In this document: positions 46,611-58,364 of the stretch, piece by piece | Layout: every line of letters starts with the position of its first letter | How positions within the stretch are numbered: position 1 is the first letter of the stretch | Assembly: GCA_000231825.2 (NCBI GenBank) | Contig: JH720309.1 | Span: 565,350-629,349 of the forward strand | Direction of reading: 5' to 3' | Source of the DNA: Tetrahymena elliotti 4EA | Taxonomy: Eukaryota; Ciliophora; Oligohymenophorea; Hymenostomatida; Tetrahymenidae | DNA: 64,000 nucleotides | Program-made: the position numbers and the translations under genes | The notes under the pieces: generated by a model | Told to the model about the DNA's origin: nothing | Database searches by the model: none | What the model saw: only the letters and a program-made list of their open reading frames with translations

Positions 46611-48410
46611 TCTCAATTATTTTTATCTAAATTTATTTATATCTCTGTATGTATGTTTCTTTCTTTCTTTGTTAGTTCGTTAGTTAGTTAGTTAGTCTTA
46701 CTTGTTTGTTAATTAGACTTTTTTATGGCTTTATGTAATTTTTGATATCCTTAAAAACTAAAAAATAGAGTTGGTTTAATTATTAATTAATCTTATTATA
46801 ATATTTGATGAATTCAAAGTTGATATTTTTACTAAAAATAAACTCAATCTAATTAATATTTTCTTTTTTCAATTTGATAAATTTGTTTGCTTTGTTTTTT
46901 TTAATTCATTCATTACCTTTATACATGCAAGCCTGCTTTTTTCTGTTCACTCCCTAATGAATTCATTTTTATGCATATTTGAAATACCCTATTTATTTTT
47001 TTGATAAAATCTTTGATGGAAAAAATCAAAACTTCTATTCTTCTATTTTAAATCCTCAAAATTAAATACTTGGATTAAAGGATTCTATTAGCTTTTTTTG
47101 CTAGATTAACTTTTTACCCTCCCAAATGCCTCTATAATAAGATAATTCTAATTATTAATTTAAATTTAGTCTCATCAAATAAAAATAGATTAAAAAGCTT
47201 AATTTTATATTCTATTTAAAATATCTAAACAATTCTAATTTCCTATTCCGGCTTTAGAGTATTTTTTTATATCGGGTACTTCAAAAATTGGCTTTGATAA
47301 TTATGTTATATTTTGCAAATAAAAAAACTAAGAAACTGAAACAAGCTGATTCCTCTTTATTAAACAATTTATATAAATAAATCTAACTTTAAAATGTATT
47401 CTGAGTGCATTTATATGGGTGATTATATGTATGTGTATGTATTGCTTATACTATTCTAGCTTTTAAAATATTATAGAACTATAAATATTGAAAGAATGAT
47501 TAAAAAATAAAAATTAGTCAGTTACTCATAAATTTAAATTTTTATTTATTCAAAAGTGCCTAATTATTATGAAAAAGCATTTTTACCCTAGCCTAAGAGC
47601 CAAAGTTTAGAGATTAAAGCATTTTGATTTCCCAAATCCTAATTCTTATGTCCAGTTTTTACCAATATTATGTTAACTTTTAAGAATTTGAATAAATCCT
47701 TTCATTTAAGTTTCAAAGTTGAGAGATTATGCTAATTAAAAAATAAAAATATTTATACTATAAATCAATATGAAGGCTTAAATATAAAGATAAATCTAAG
47801 CTAAGTATCTTTTGATAAATAAATGTTAAAATATATGTTCAACTCAAAGAAAATTAGAATACTTCACTTCTTTTAAAATATTTTTTATTCTATTTTAACG
47901 TTTGAAAGTAAATTAAATGCAAAATTGAATTTATTATTCAATGTAAAATTATCTAAAATACAATTTTAAATTAATGGGCGAAATTATATCCTCTAAAATC
48001 AAGAAACTTGAATGTATTTATTCTATTATCTATATTTATTGATCAAATTAAAAAAACCAGCTCTTTATCAAATAAATATATGAGAAAATAAGTAGTTTTA
48101 AAAGAATTGAAGCAATATAAATTATTGAATACTCTAATACCTTAATAAAATTAATTTAGTTTATAATTTATAAGTTTATTTTTTTATTAAATGAGATAGT
48201 TTAATTTAATATTTATTTGTCTTAAAATAATTTTTATTCATTCATTAAGAAAACCTGAGGAAGCTTTCTTTTTATTTTGTTATTAGATAATTAATGTATT
48301 ATTTGTTTATTTTTTTTTTTCATTTGTTCTCAATATTTCGTTTTTTTTGTAATTTATTTCAGTTAAAGGTAAGAATCTGAAAGAATATCACTTGAATGAT
48401 AGAAATTAAT
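46611..48410. other. Spacer between two Rab genes
   Basis: AT-rich, 1.8 kb. Short GTTAGTTA and TTTCTTTC runs lie near 46650-46700. It contains a lone LRR exon relic (47587-47676) and a more degraded piece near 47705-47745. No other coding sequence was seen. Confidence 0.5.
47400..47745 (-). pseudogene. Dispersed LRR exon relic, related to the array at 12.3-14.3 kb
   Basis: On the minus strand 47676-47587 is a 90-nt exon with AAAAG acceptor and GTAAAA donor. It encodes one LRR (SQHNIGKNWTQELGFGKSK then CFNLQTLALRLG), the same module and length as in the array. The flank 47400-47440 (TTCTGAGTGCATTTATATGG and on) matches 12265-12303, so a larger piece including intron was copied. No neighbouring exons exist to make a gene. 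Confidence 0.75.
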
Positions 48411-49404
48411 TCAGCAACATGAAGGTTTCTTTTGTTTTTACACCATAATCTTTGCAGTTTATTTGACATTACTTTATTATTCAGATTATTGTTGTTCAAT
48501 TTAGACTGCAATCTTTTAAAATACTTCCTTTATTATAAAATTTTTTTAATTTATTTATTCATATTTGCTTTGAAATAAATTCTACTTAAACTCCTGTTCC
48601 TTCTCTTGCACTTGTTAATACAAGAATAGCATCATTTGTCTGATTTAATTAATATTAAAAAAAATAAATTAAATTATTTGTTCACACAAATAAAATATCT
48701 CAAAATAGGATTTATATCCATCGAATCAATGAAAATATTTAAATGAATTCATAATTTACTTTAGCCATGGTTTATGCTTTATCTAATTAAACTTACTATT
48801 GTTAACTTAAATCTATTTTGTTGCCAATTATTATTTTTACTATTAATTATAAAAGCATTGTTAACCACCAATAAATGTCAAAATAATCATGCATAAAATA
48901 TTCATTTTATTGGTAAATTATTACTTATATTATCTTTGGCATAGGATTTCAGCTCCTTAAACCAGAAATTTAAAACTTCAAATGAATTCCTATTTGTAAT
49001 GTCATAAACTATACATGCTACAGCGGCGTCTTTATAGTACAATTTAGTCAGAGAGCGAAAACGTTCTTGTCCAGCTGTGTCCCAAAGCTAGAGGAATAAA
49101 ATAAAAATAAAATTATAGGCAGGCACAATGAAAAATGTATTTAAATTCAATTAATCTACATGAAAATCTATTTTTTTATTATTATAGGTGATAGATTTGA
49201 CTTTGAAATCAGCTCCAGAAGTAGCTTAGATATTTTCATCAAATTAATCATCTATGAATCTCGTGAGAATACTGCTTTTCCCTACATCTAATTTATATTT
49301 TAAAATAAAATATAGACATCAATAATGCAATATTTAGTCATTGAATTACTTGCATCTCCTAAAAAAACTGTTTTAACTAATATCTATTAATTTTAGTTAC
49401 TCAT
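48411..49404 (-). CDS. Rab-family small GTPase, 198 aa
   Basis: Exons 49404-49350, 49287-49160, 49087-48925, 48839-48760, 48639-48586 and 48527-48411 (55, 128, 163, 80, 54 and 117 nt) give 199 codons. Motifs are P-loop GDANVGKSS, effector Thr in ATSGADF, WDTAGQERFRSL, GNKIDL and TSAR, where Arg replaces the usual Lys of the G5 loop. The C-terminus ends in PSCC, a double-Cys geranylgeranylation site. The Gln-rich hypervariable tail is encoded largely by TAA/TAG. Exon sizes match the neighbouring Rab exactly from the P-loop exon to the G5 exon if its 58 and 105 nt exons are fused. The two are therefore likely tandem duplicates, although switch and tail sequences have diverged to different subfamilies. 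The membrane compartment served cannot be told from sequence. Confidence 0.95.
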
Positions 49405-50214
49405 TTTATAGACCTTATTTATTTTTTTTTGTTATTTTGAAATATATTCTGAACAATTGGATTATACTAAATTACTTAATTTGTAAAAATATTATTAATC
49501 ACACTGATTACCAAGTATCTATCTATTAATATATGAACATATATCTTAATCTATCTATTTGATATTTACAACCTAATCAATTAGTCAATTATTTACTTAA
49601 TTAAAAAATTAACCAACCAGGCAATCTAATAAATAAGCAATTAAATCTGGATACATCCACTTCAAATCCTTTTCTTATTGTTTTTTATATCAAAAACCAA
49701 ATTCTTATTCAATTAAATATTCAAATCCGCTAATTATAGTAAAAACATGAGATAATTATTGACGACACAAATTCTTGTAAAAGAGTAACTCGAGTAATTA
49801 TTTAATCTAATAAAATTAGAATTCCCTAAAATCAAAAGAATATGAAGGAAGGTAAAATATAATTTATTTATTTATTTTTGTATCATTAGTTAATTACAAA
49901 GTTGACATATAATAATAAAGATAAATTTAGTGATACAAGTTAATTAGAATTTTAAAATACTTCATTTTAATTATATAGGAAGTGAGTTATTTAAATTAAT
50001 TGGTAATAAATAAATATTTTATGTATGCATTCAATCCCTTTTACAAATAAAGATGTCTTCTTTTTTTTAATTTTTACTATTAAATTGTTTCAAGTTCATT
50101 GCTTGGTTGATCAACACAAAGGGTTTTTCATTTTATTAGAAAGTTTTATTTAAATTATTTTTTTTGTTAAAGTGTCTAGATTGTTAGTTTTATTTTCAAC
50201 AGAATAAGTTTCTA
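49405..50214. other. AT-rich spacer
   Basis: 5' flank of the upstream Rab gene and 3' flank of the next minus-strand gene. No feature was recognised. Confidence 0.5.
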
Positions 50215-53200
50215 TCAATCAATAAACATGACATGAGATTTTTTATTTTTGCTAGATTTTACAGACTAAATGGTTGGAGTGTGGCTGTAATCGAAAAAAG
50301 GATTTACAGAGAAATTTTTAAAAGTAGGTAAAGCTGTCTCCTCGTTATCAGAAATTATCAAAGGAGATTTTGTCTATACTTCTAATTTATTATTTTTTTG
50401 TTGGATTTATTATATCATCTAGAAATCAGTAATTCCTTTCTGCTCTTATTGTTGTTAAGGGCATTCTTATCCTTGCTCAATAAAATTAGAGGAAATAAAT
50501 TCAAATTTGTTTGAAAATGAATTCTTATAGCCAACTTAAGAATCATCATCTTATTTATTTGCATCTTTTTGTTTAAAAAAAATTTATTTAATTTAGAATT
50601 GTAAAAATATAAATTAAAAAAATTAATGACTTTATTTATTCAATTCATCAACACTTATTTAAATTGAAATTATTCATTTTTATTTTAGTTTCTTTCATCT
50701 TAATTTTTTTTAAGAATAAAAAGTGGGAGTTCATTAATTTTGATAAAAGGAGGTATGTAAAACAAAATAAGTGAAGTGATAAAGTCAATATTAGGCTGTA
50801 AAAATTGAAGAAAAAAAAAATTTACTTTAAATATTTTAAATATGATTAGCCAAGTTAGTAATGTTATTGGAAGTAGATAAGGGGGAATTATAGATCTCAT
50901 TATCTTCATTAAAATGACTGGATCTTATTGAAGATGATCTTGAACTCTTCTAAACAGATAATCCAAAAAGATTTACACTTTGAGTTTCATTTTGTTAGCT
51001 TTGTGATTTTTATATTGTTTAGAAGAATTGCTGCTGCTATGAGTCTAAAATATTAGAAGAATTTTAATTAAAAAGTTAGTTTGATTGTTCTTGATTATTA
51101 CTGGAGAAATTAAATACAAACTAATTTTATTGGTTTTAATTTTAATTAACTGAGTTGTCTTGCAAGTTAAATAAATTGAAAGGATTTATATTATCTTAAG
51201 TAGCATAATTGCTACTTTGATCTTAACATTTATTTTATTAATTTTCATGTTTAAATTAAGATGATGATATTGTTGTTTATAAGTCACTATTATTGTTGTT
51301 GTTAGAAAGGGAAGCTAGGTGAATAGAAGTTGACTTTTTTAGATTGTTAAAAGGCTAGTTTATACTAGAAAATATCGATTGAGTTCTTATTTGAACAGAG
51401 GGAGTAGACATGCTTCTTTTAAGCACAGCAAAATTACTTTGATTTTCCTACTTTTCTTATAATGAAAGTGTAATTTAGTACACTTAATTCACCAAGTTTT
51501 TTAAACTACTTATATATCTTATCATTTAGTCATAGTTTTATGGAAGAGCCATCACTTTAGAATCAAGAAGTTACTCTTTCAAATTATATTTTAAACTTTA
51601 AGTCGGATAATCGTAGCTTTAGATTTACTCAAGAGTTTTTTGATAACTCTCTTCAAGTCCAACAAAACCCTTCTGATAAGCCACTTAAGATTAATAAGCT
51701 ATATTTTATTGCTTTTATTTATCTTTAGCTGCATTCTAATTATTTTTTATTACAAAAGTATTTAATAATCCATTTAGTTAATTATTTAATTATTTGTCTT
51801 TTTGCTTGATAAAAAATTTTTGAATTACTAAAATTAGTATTTTCTTTGGAAAGTTACGATAAATGAATGAATGAATCAAGTAATATTTAATTAATAAAAG
51901 AAATTATTTATTTACATTGAATTTTTGTTAAAAGAGTTAGAATCGAATTATATAAAGACAAGATGCAATAAAAGGTAATCTATTAATTTTCTTTTATTTT
52001 GTTAAGCATATCTTTACTTTTTCTAAACATTGCTTTTGTTATTTTTAATAAAAATAATAAATTTTATTTGTCAAGTTACAATTTCAAATAAAGCTTTAGA
52101 ATTACTGTATGCTAGCTATTTAAAATGTAATTTCTAACGACTTAAGTATTCTTAATCTTTTCAACTAATTTCTAAAGTCTCTCCAAATGCTTGCTAATGA
52201 TCTTATATTGAACTATTAAATTTTTATTTTTTATTTTAAATTAGTCTTTTTATATGTAATGAATTTATTATTAAATAAATCCACGAAATCTAAACTAGAA
52301 CTCACTTCAATTTTATTATAATTCAGGTAAAATTAAGATTTATTATATTTAAAAAATACTTAATACTAACTGATTGGGGTATATAAAATTGAAGGATTTA
52401 GTTTTTATAATAATTGTAGAAAATCATTTTATTAATTAGTTACCATTTAGTGCAGATGAAGTTGGAAATAAATTAGAGGCATTTTGAGGATTTGAGTTTA
52501 AGTTTTGCTTAAGAGAATTTATCTTATGGTCTTGCTTCGCAGTTTGATTATTTGAATTATTATGAATATATTTACTAAAAACCGGAGATCCTTCAAAAAG
52601 CTATTGGGAGCGAGTAAAAAATTCATTTGAAACAGGGTTTTACTCAGTGTAATAAGAATTAGATTTATTGATAGTATCTGTAATCAAACACTTAGATTAA
52701 GGAGATTGATATTAAGATGTGAATCCTGGAGTATTTGCACCCCCTTCTTCATTTTCTTAATCTTCTTCTTCATATCCATTACAATATTCAGAAATAGCAC
52801 AATCAAAATTCTAAGATAATAGCTCGTCCTAGAAGAAATCTGTTTGGTTTGTTTCTTTTTATTGAGTTGCGCCAACATTAAAATTAAATTTATTCTGGTT
52901 GGATTCGATTTTCAATTCTTGCAAATTATTTGAAGTATTTTGATCAAGATTGAATGTGTTATTGTATAAATCTTCGTCTTCTGTAAAGGTCATCTTTCTT
53001 AGCTTGAAGATTTGCCTTTCTTGGTTGTAATTGGGGTATTAAGTTGGATGTGCATATGAATTTATTTCAGCTAGAACTGGGAACTTTGAGAAGTTTTTTT
53101 TTTCTTATTACTCTTGCAAAATTTAGAAGAAGGAGCTGAATGGATTTTAGCTTATCTCAGAGATATTTTTTATACTCTCCAAGCTGCTCAGCACACCTGG

Positions 53201-53224
53201 CTTTATGCAGCTAGATAATTCCAT
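50215..53224 (-). CDS. Asn/Gln-rich protein with FG/FN-like motifs and a coiled coil; possible nucleoporin
   Basis: Well-supported exons are 53224-52444 (781 nt), 51683-50826 (858 nt) and 50564-50215 (350 nt). Between them an exon near 52220-51950 encodes a coiled coil (QYKIISKHLERLQKLVEKIK), but its 3' splice is unresolved. The first exon (start MELSSCIKPGVLSSLESIKN) is acidic and polar with motifs KFNFNVGATQ and PVFSKYIHNN. The second starts with helices (VAYQKGFVGLEESYQKTLEQ, LPQNYDQMIRYISSLKNLVN), then low complexity with FNLFNLQD, VFNFSSNN and NLFGLSVQ. The last exon carries SSNFIEQGQE and SVNPFFDYSHTPTIQ. A central coiled coil flanked by Phe-containing, Asn/Gln/Ser-rich sequence is the layout of Nup54/58/62-type nucleoporins, but true FG repeats are few, so this is a weak inference. 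It could equally be an unrelated scaffold. Confidence 0.55.
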
Positions 53225-53845
53225 AAATAAAATGATACTTTCAGGCTTTTTTAGCGTCTTTTATTGAGCAAAAATTTGAAAATTGTTTTTGATTATTAAG
53301 AGATTTGTTTTTTTGAGTGCTCTTAATTCTAATGAAAAAATACTTTTTGTTAGATGAATGAATGTTTGATAATTATTAATTTCTTTGAATGTTTAATACT
53401 TTAATTGTTTATTTCATCAAATGAACAAATGATTAATACATAAATTAATTGCTCAATTGTTTGATTTTATTATTGATGTATATTGATGTTTCAGGTATTA
53501 ACATTTTAACACAATCAATTAAATTCATTCTTAAAATTTGTAAAAATAATCAAAAACAAACAAAGATCTATGAAATCTAATTGATTTAATTTATTTGCAA
53601 TATATAAAGTATATTAAGAGTATGAATACAATTATTGTATTTTTATCAATTTTTTTGCTTGTTTTCTTTATAAAATTGTATTATTTGTTATTAATTTCTC
53701 AAATTGGGTAGCCTCGCTAGACATAGCATTTACCCATATATACCTAGAATAAATATAATGATATTCACTCGTCTATGGGTGGATATTGAAATTCATTTAA
53801 TTATTATTTATTATATAATTTTTATTTATTAATGAATATAATTTC
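53225..53845. other. Spacer with a small GC-richer patch
   Basis: Mostly AT. Around 53705-53790 a less AT-rich stretch includes GGGTAGCCTCGCTAGACATA and a possible inverted pair TTTACCCATA/TATGGGTGGA. No RNA family is recognised. Confidence 0.4.
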
Positions 53846-55582
53846 TCAAACATCTGTTACAGTAAAGAATAAGACAAAAGTTAAAATTGTGTAGATAGCA
53901 AGAAGGAATCCACAAACATATTTAGCATTCTTTTCATATTCTCCTCTCTAAATTGGTTTTGGAATTACAACACCAGTTAAAATACCAGTTATCAAACCAC
54001 CCAAATGACCATAATTATCTATGTTTTGTGAATATCCATTATTATTAGTTCCATAACCTATTGAAGCTCCAAGTAAAAAGATCATCGCAACCATTACAAT
54101 AGCGAAACAAACTAAACAACATCTCAATTATTACATAAACTCAAGAGCCTTCCAGTTCAAAATTAAAAAGGCAATATATAATCCAAGCATTCCCATAATT
54201 GCAGTTGAAGCACCAACAGAAAGAGCTTTATTTTAATAAAAATTTTATTAAAAATACATATTTGAATTCGAATTAATCTCCCAAAAAATACATTATTTGT
54301 ATGCTTCAAAAAACATTTTTTGTATTTTTTTTATAAAAAGAAAGCATGTTTCTTATCAATTAATATTTTGTTCAAATTTATTTTAAAGCTTTTCATTATT
54401 TTGTTTGTTTAGTTACTTTTGACAGAAATTCATTTTTTTGTAAATAATTAATATTTATTGAAGATAATTATATTTATTATTTAAAGATATGTTACTACCT
54501 TGATATGATTGAATTTATAATTAGATTATAATTATAAAAATAATTTCTTTTATTTAATAAATTATTTTGCTTGATTGTTTTTTCTAAATTAAAATAATTT
54601 ATTTTTTAAAGATATTTTACTATCCTTAATTGAATTCATAATTAGATTTTTATAATAAAATAATTTCTTTTATTTAATTATTTTGCTTGATTTATTTTTC
54701 TAAATTAAAAATAATTATTTTTATTATTTAAAGATATGCTGCTATCCTTGATTGAATTAAGTTAGTATCATGTTATATTTATAAAAATAATTTCTTTTTT
54801 TGGATGATTTTACTTGATTTTTTTCTTCTTCTTTTTTTAAACTATAAATTAATAAATTACAATTTGATGAAGCAAAGTCAGCAGAAAAAATATTTCCACC
54901 AATAGCAGAAAGGATCCAAATAATAAATGTGACTAAGACACCATAAGATCTTTCAATAGAGGAAACAAAGATAAAAGTTGAAAGGGTGTTGAAGAATATG
55001 TGGTAAAAGCTGCCATGAAGAAAAGCAGCTGTGAGTAATCTCCATATTTAACCATTATTCTTAATTTTTGTTGGGTAGTTAGCACCAAAATCAATCAAGA
55101 CCTATAATAAACAAAGAATTAAATGTTTTTAATTATTTTAATAATAGTTGCATTTAAAATAAGTAAATATCTACTTATGGTTTTTATTAAAGAAGCATAC
55201 TGTCTGAAGAGGTATCAATACCTTAAGATGATGTGATTATAAATATAATGATATTTATAGTTGATATAAAAACTGTAAATGAAACTAGTTTAAGTCTTGG
55301 GCAAAAGTTTATTTTCAACATATCCCAGAAGGTTTCCTTTCTAGGATTAATAGGATTAGAATCATCTAAATCTGTTATATTAAAAAAATGATTTAATGAG
55401 AAATTTGATATCAATTTGAAAAAATAAATCTATTTTATAATAAATATAATTTTACTCATCAAGGGTATATTCATTGCCCTTAATCTTTATAAATCCTATT
55501 GCATATCACCTCCTCCGCCTCCCATGCGGTTATAATTATTATTTTAATTTTCGTAATCTCCTATTCTATGAACATTCGCCAT
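53846..55582 (-). CDS. Rhomboid-family intramembrane serine protease, 314 aa
   Basis: Exons 55582-55456, 55371-55175, 55101-54861 and 54225-53846 sum to 315 codons. The N-terminal cytosolic part is Gly/Asn-rich (NRMGGGGGDMQQ). A first membrane segment follows (LVSFTVFISTINIIIFIITS), then the luminal L1 region (IDFGANYPTKIKNNGQIWRL), HGSFYHIFFN (His137, His142 and Asn146 of the HxxxN framework), and the catalytic Ser195 in GAST. The histidine of the dyad is His262 in NYGHLGGLITG. Both catalytic residues are present, so activity is expected; GAST rather than the common GASG is a mild departure. A final membrane segment precedes the stop (IYTILTFVLFFTVTDV). Family members cleave single-pass membrane proteins within the bilayer. 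The 635-nt third intron (54860-54226) contains tandem repeats. Confidence 0.92.
54480..54840. repeat. Three ~122-bp tandem repeats inside a rhomboid-gene intron
   Basis: Copies start near 54481, 54607 and 54728, each opening with TTTAAAGATAT and sharing ATAATTTCTTTTATTTAA and TTTTGCTTGAT further on. Confined to the intron. Confidence 0.65.
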
Positions 55583-56618
55583 TTTTCAAAATGTATCTAT
55601 CAAAAATGTATTTAGTTATTTATTTATTTATTTGTTAATTATTTGTATAATCAATCTTCTTTTCTCTTACAACTTAATAAAGAAATATATTTATTTATTT
55701 GTTTGTTTGCTTTTAATTTTTTATGATTAATAAGAAAATATATGCCTAACTTTTGTCAAAAATCTTGATTAATTGTTTCTTCTTTTGAAATCATTAATAA
55801 CTCTTTCTTTTTTTAGTTGTTTGCCTATTATTCTAATTTTCTGTCAATTTTTTGGCTGAGCAGGAGACCTTCCTATTAATGAATTCTTACTAATAGATAT
55901 TAGACTTAAAGTATTAGTAAAAGAAATAGATTAATTGATTAAAACTTAACTTAAATAACAAATAAACAAACAACAACTAAAATTCATTTCATTTTAAAAA
56001 CAGCTAACATATCTTTATTACTTTAATTGAATTTTACAATTATTACTCGTTTTTATACTCCAACTAAAATATTACTTTTTTCTAAATATTTTAGTAGAAT
56101 TAAAAAAATTGACATCTTTAAATATTCAACAAATTGTATCTATCCTAAAAAAAGTTAACATTTCTTCTATTTTTTCCTTCTTAATAGTAAAATTAAATAA
56201 ATAAATCTATTTTTCCAAAAAAAAATTATTAAAATAAATTTAAAAAGAAATACTCGGTTTGATTAAATAAATTTTCATTTCTAAAAACAAAATACAATTT
56301 TAATGAATCTTCAAATAATATAAAAATAAAATTTTGAGATATAGAAAAAGTAACATCATTTAAAATTATTTGGTTGAGAATATTTTTAACAATAATAATG
56401 TATTTTATAAATTTAGTTAAATAGTTAAAGAAATCCGAACTAATTCATTTTATTTATCAAAATAATCTAGCATTATTAAATAAAAAGATTTTTGTTTCAA
56501 TTATGCTTTAAAAAGATCTTTTATAAATTTAATTTTATCAGAATAATATATAATTTGTTTAGGATGGTTGGTTTGAGTAAATCTTTAAAGATCTTTTTAA
56601 TCATACTTAGAAATTTTA
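55583..56618. other. AT-rich spacer
   Basis: 5' flank of the rhomboid gene and 3' flank of the kinase gene. No feature was recognised on either strand. Confidence 0.5.
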
Positions 56619-58364
56619 TCAGAAAATAGAACATCTATCTTTAATATTTTCACAGGAAGGACATTAATCTGGCTGGTTTAGAGCTAATTTATGTGCTCTT
56701 TTAAATTCTCCATCAACCCAATCTCCTTCTGCTTTATTCCCATTTGAATAGTAAAATATTCCTTATCCATTATATTTATCATTAGAAAAATATCCTTCAT
56801 ATTTCTCACCATTTGATTCATAACTAATTCCAAATCCTTCCTTTTTATCATTAAACATCTCACCTTCATAAGTCTTTTCATCTTTTTTATTGTAGAATAT
56901 TCCTTAACCACATATATGATTATTTTTAAAGTATCCTTCATATCTTGAACCATCCTTTTAATATTGTATTCCATGACCTTCTCTTTAATCATTCACCCAA
57001 TCTCCATTATATTTGCTACCATCTTTATAATAAAATGTGCCTTTACCATTCCTTAAACCATTCTGATAATTTCCTTCATATTTTTCACCATTTTTGTAAA
57101 GATAAACACCTTTTCCTTCTTTTTAGCCATTAAAAAAATATCCAGCATATTTACTAGTATCACTATATTTCATAATTCCTCTTCCATGTATTAAGTCATC
57201 TTAAAATTATCCTTCATAAGTGTCTAAATTCTTATAGAAAATAGCTCCTCGTCCCTCTTTTTTATCATTAACAAATTCTCCTATATATTTGCTACCATCT
57301 TTATAAAAATAGTTTCCTATTCCATTTAATTAATCATTTTTAAAACTTCCCTCATATTTATCCCCATTCTTATAATATAATATTCCTTATCCTTCTTTTT
57401 TATTATCTTTAAACTCTCCTACATATTTGTCACCATTTTAATAAAGTTTAGAAACATAATCTTCATTTTTATTAATATTTTTGTTATTATTTGGTAAGTT
57501 GTTCTAAAGTTATTTCAAAATGATCAAGCAATCTTTCAAATTAGTTCTGTCTTTTTCTTCTGTTTTCATCATGCTAAAGGCTAGTTTGACTAATTAACTA
57601 AATTCATTCTATTTGATTTGTGGAAATATTCCTTTTTTAACATCAATCGTCTTCATTCCAAATATTTAAACATTGCATAAATAGCATATAATGCATCCTA
57701 TTGCATAAATATCAGAATATTTACTTACAATTCCTAATAATTATTCTGGTCCCATATAATCTAATGACCCTCCTTTTACTGAAGAAGTTGATTTGTTACC
57801 AATAAGCTATTTTGAAAATCCTAAATCACATATTTTAATTTAGTCATTATCATTAATTAATATATTTTAAGGTTTTAAATCGCTATGAATTATATTTTTA
57901 TCGTGTAAAGCTTATACGCCTTCAATAATTTAAATACATATCTTAATTATTTCATTAAAACTTAATTTATTTTGCTATGAATATCTAGCTAGATTACCTT
58001 TTTCACAAAACTCTTAGACAATAAAAAAACAATCGTTATCTTAATCATAAATCGAATCGCAATTTTTTATCACATTTGGATGATTAATAAGATTGCATTT
58101 TTAATATTCTTAAATATGGCCTTTATGATCATTGTAATTTGTTACAATCATCAACTTAATGGCTACTACTTATTTATCAGCATTTAGAGCTTTAATTACA
58201 ATGCCAAATGAACCTGAATCAACCAGTCCTATTACCTTGTATCCATATCCTGACAAGAAGCTAATAGCTTAAAGGATTTAGTTGCTGGTGATCTAACTAT
58301 TTTTACCTTATAAAAAATATTAAATTTAATCTTTGCTTATTGATTCCTTATCTAAGCTCTCCAT
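56619..58364 (-). CDS. Protein kinase fused to MORN repeats with C-terminal CaaX-like box, 581 aa
   Basis: One uninterrupted exon from ATG 58364 to TGA 56619-56621, notable where neighbours are intron-rich. Residues about 43-290 form a protein kinase: Gly loop DSGSFGIV (49-56), VAIK with Lys70, catalytic loop HSDLKPQNIL (Asp162; HSD in place of HRD), metal-binding DLG (180-182; DFG variant), activation segment end YMGPEQ, and DIYAIGCI. Residues about 313-560 hold ten and a half MORN repeats of about 23 aa (for example YEGSFKNDQLNGIGNYFYK). The protein ends CPSCENIKDRCSIF, so its last four residues, CSIF, fit a CaaX prenylation signal. The catalytic Lys, Asp and metal Asp are all kept, so activity is plausible. 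MORN repeats in the literature bind membranes or scaffold proteins; together with the CaaX end this suggests a membrane-tethered kinase. Substrate and subfamily are not identifiable by eye. Confidence 0.9.

Noticed and set aside
50700..50909. 69-codon minus-strand frame at the end of the FG-like gene
   Set aside because: Its first part overlaps the real exon in another frame; the rest lies in the intron that links 50826 to 50564 in phase.
56684..57133. Frames of 102 and 62 codons over the MORN region
   Set aside because: Both are shadow frames of the repetitive MORN coding sequence on the minus strand.
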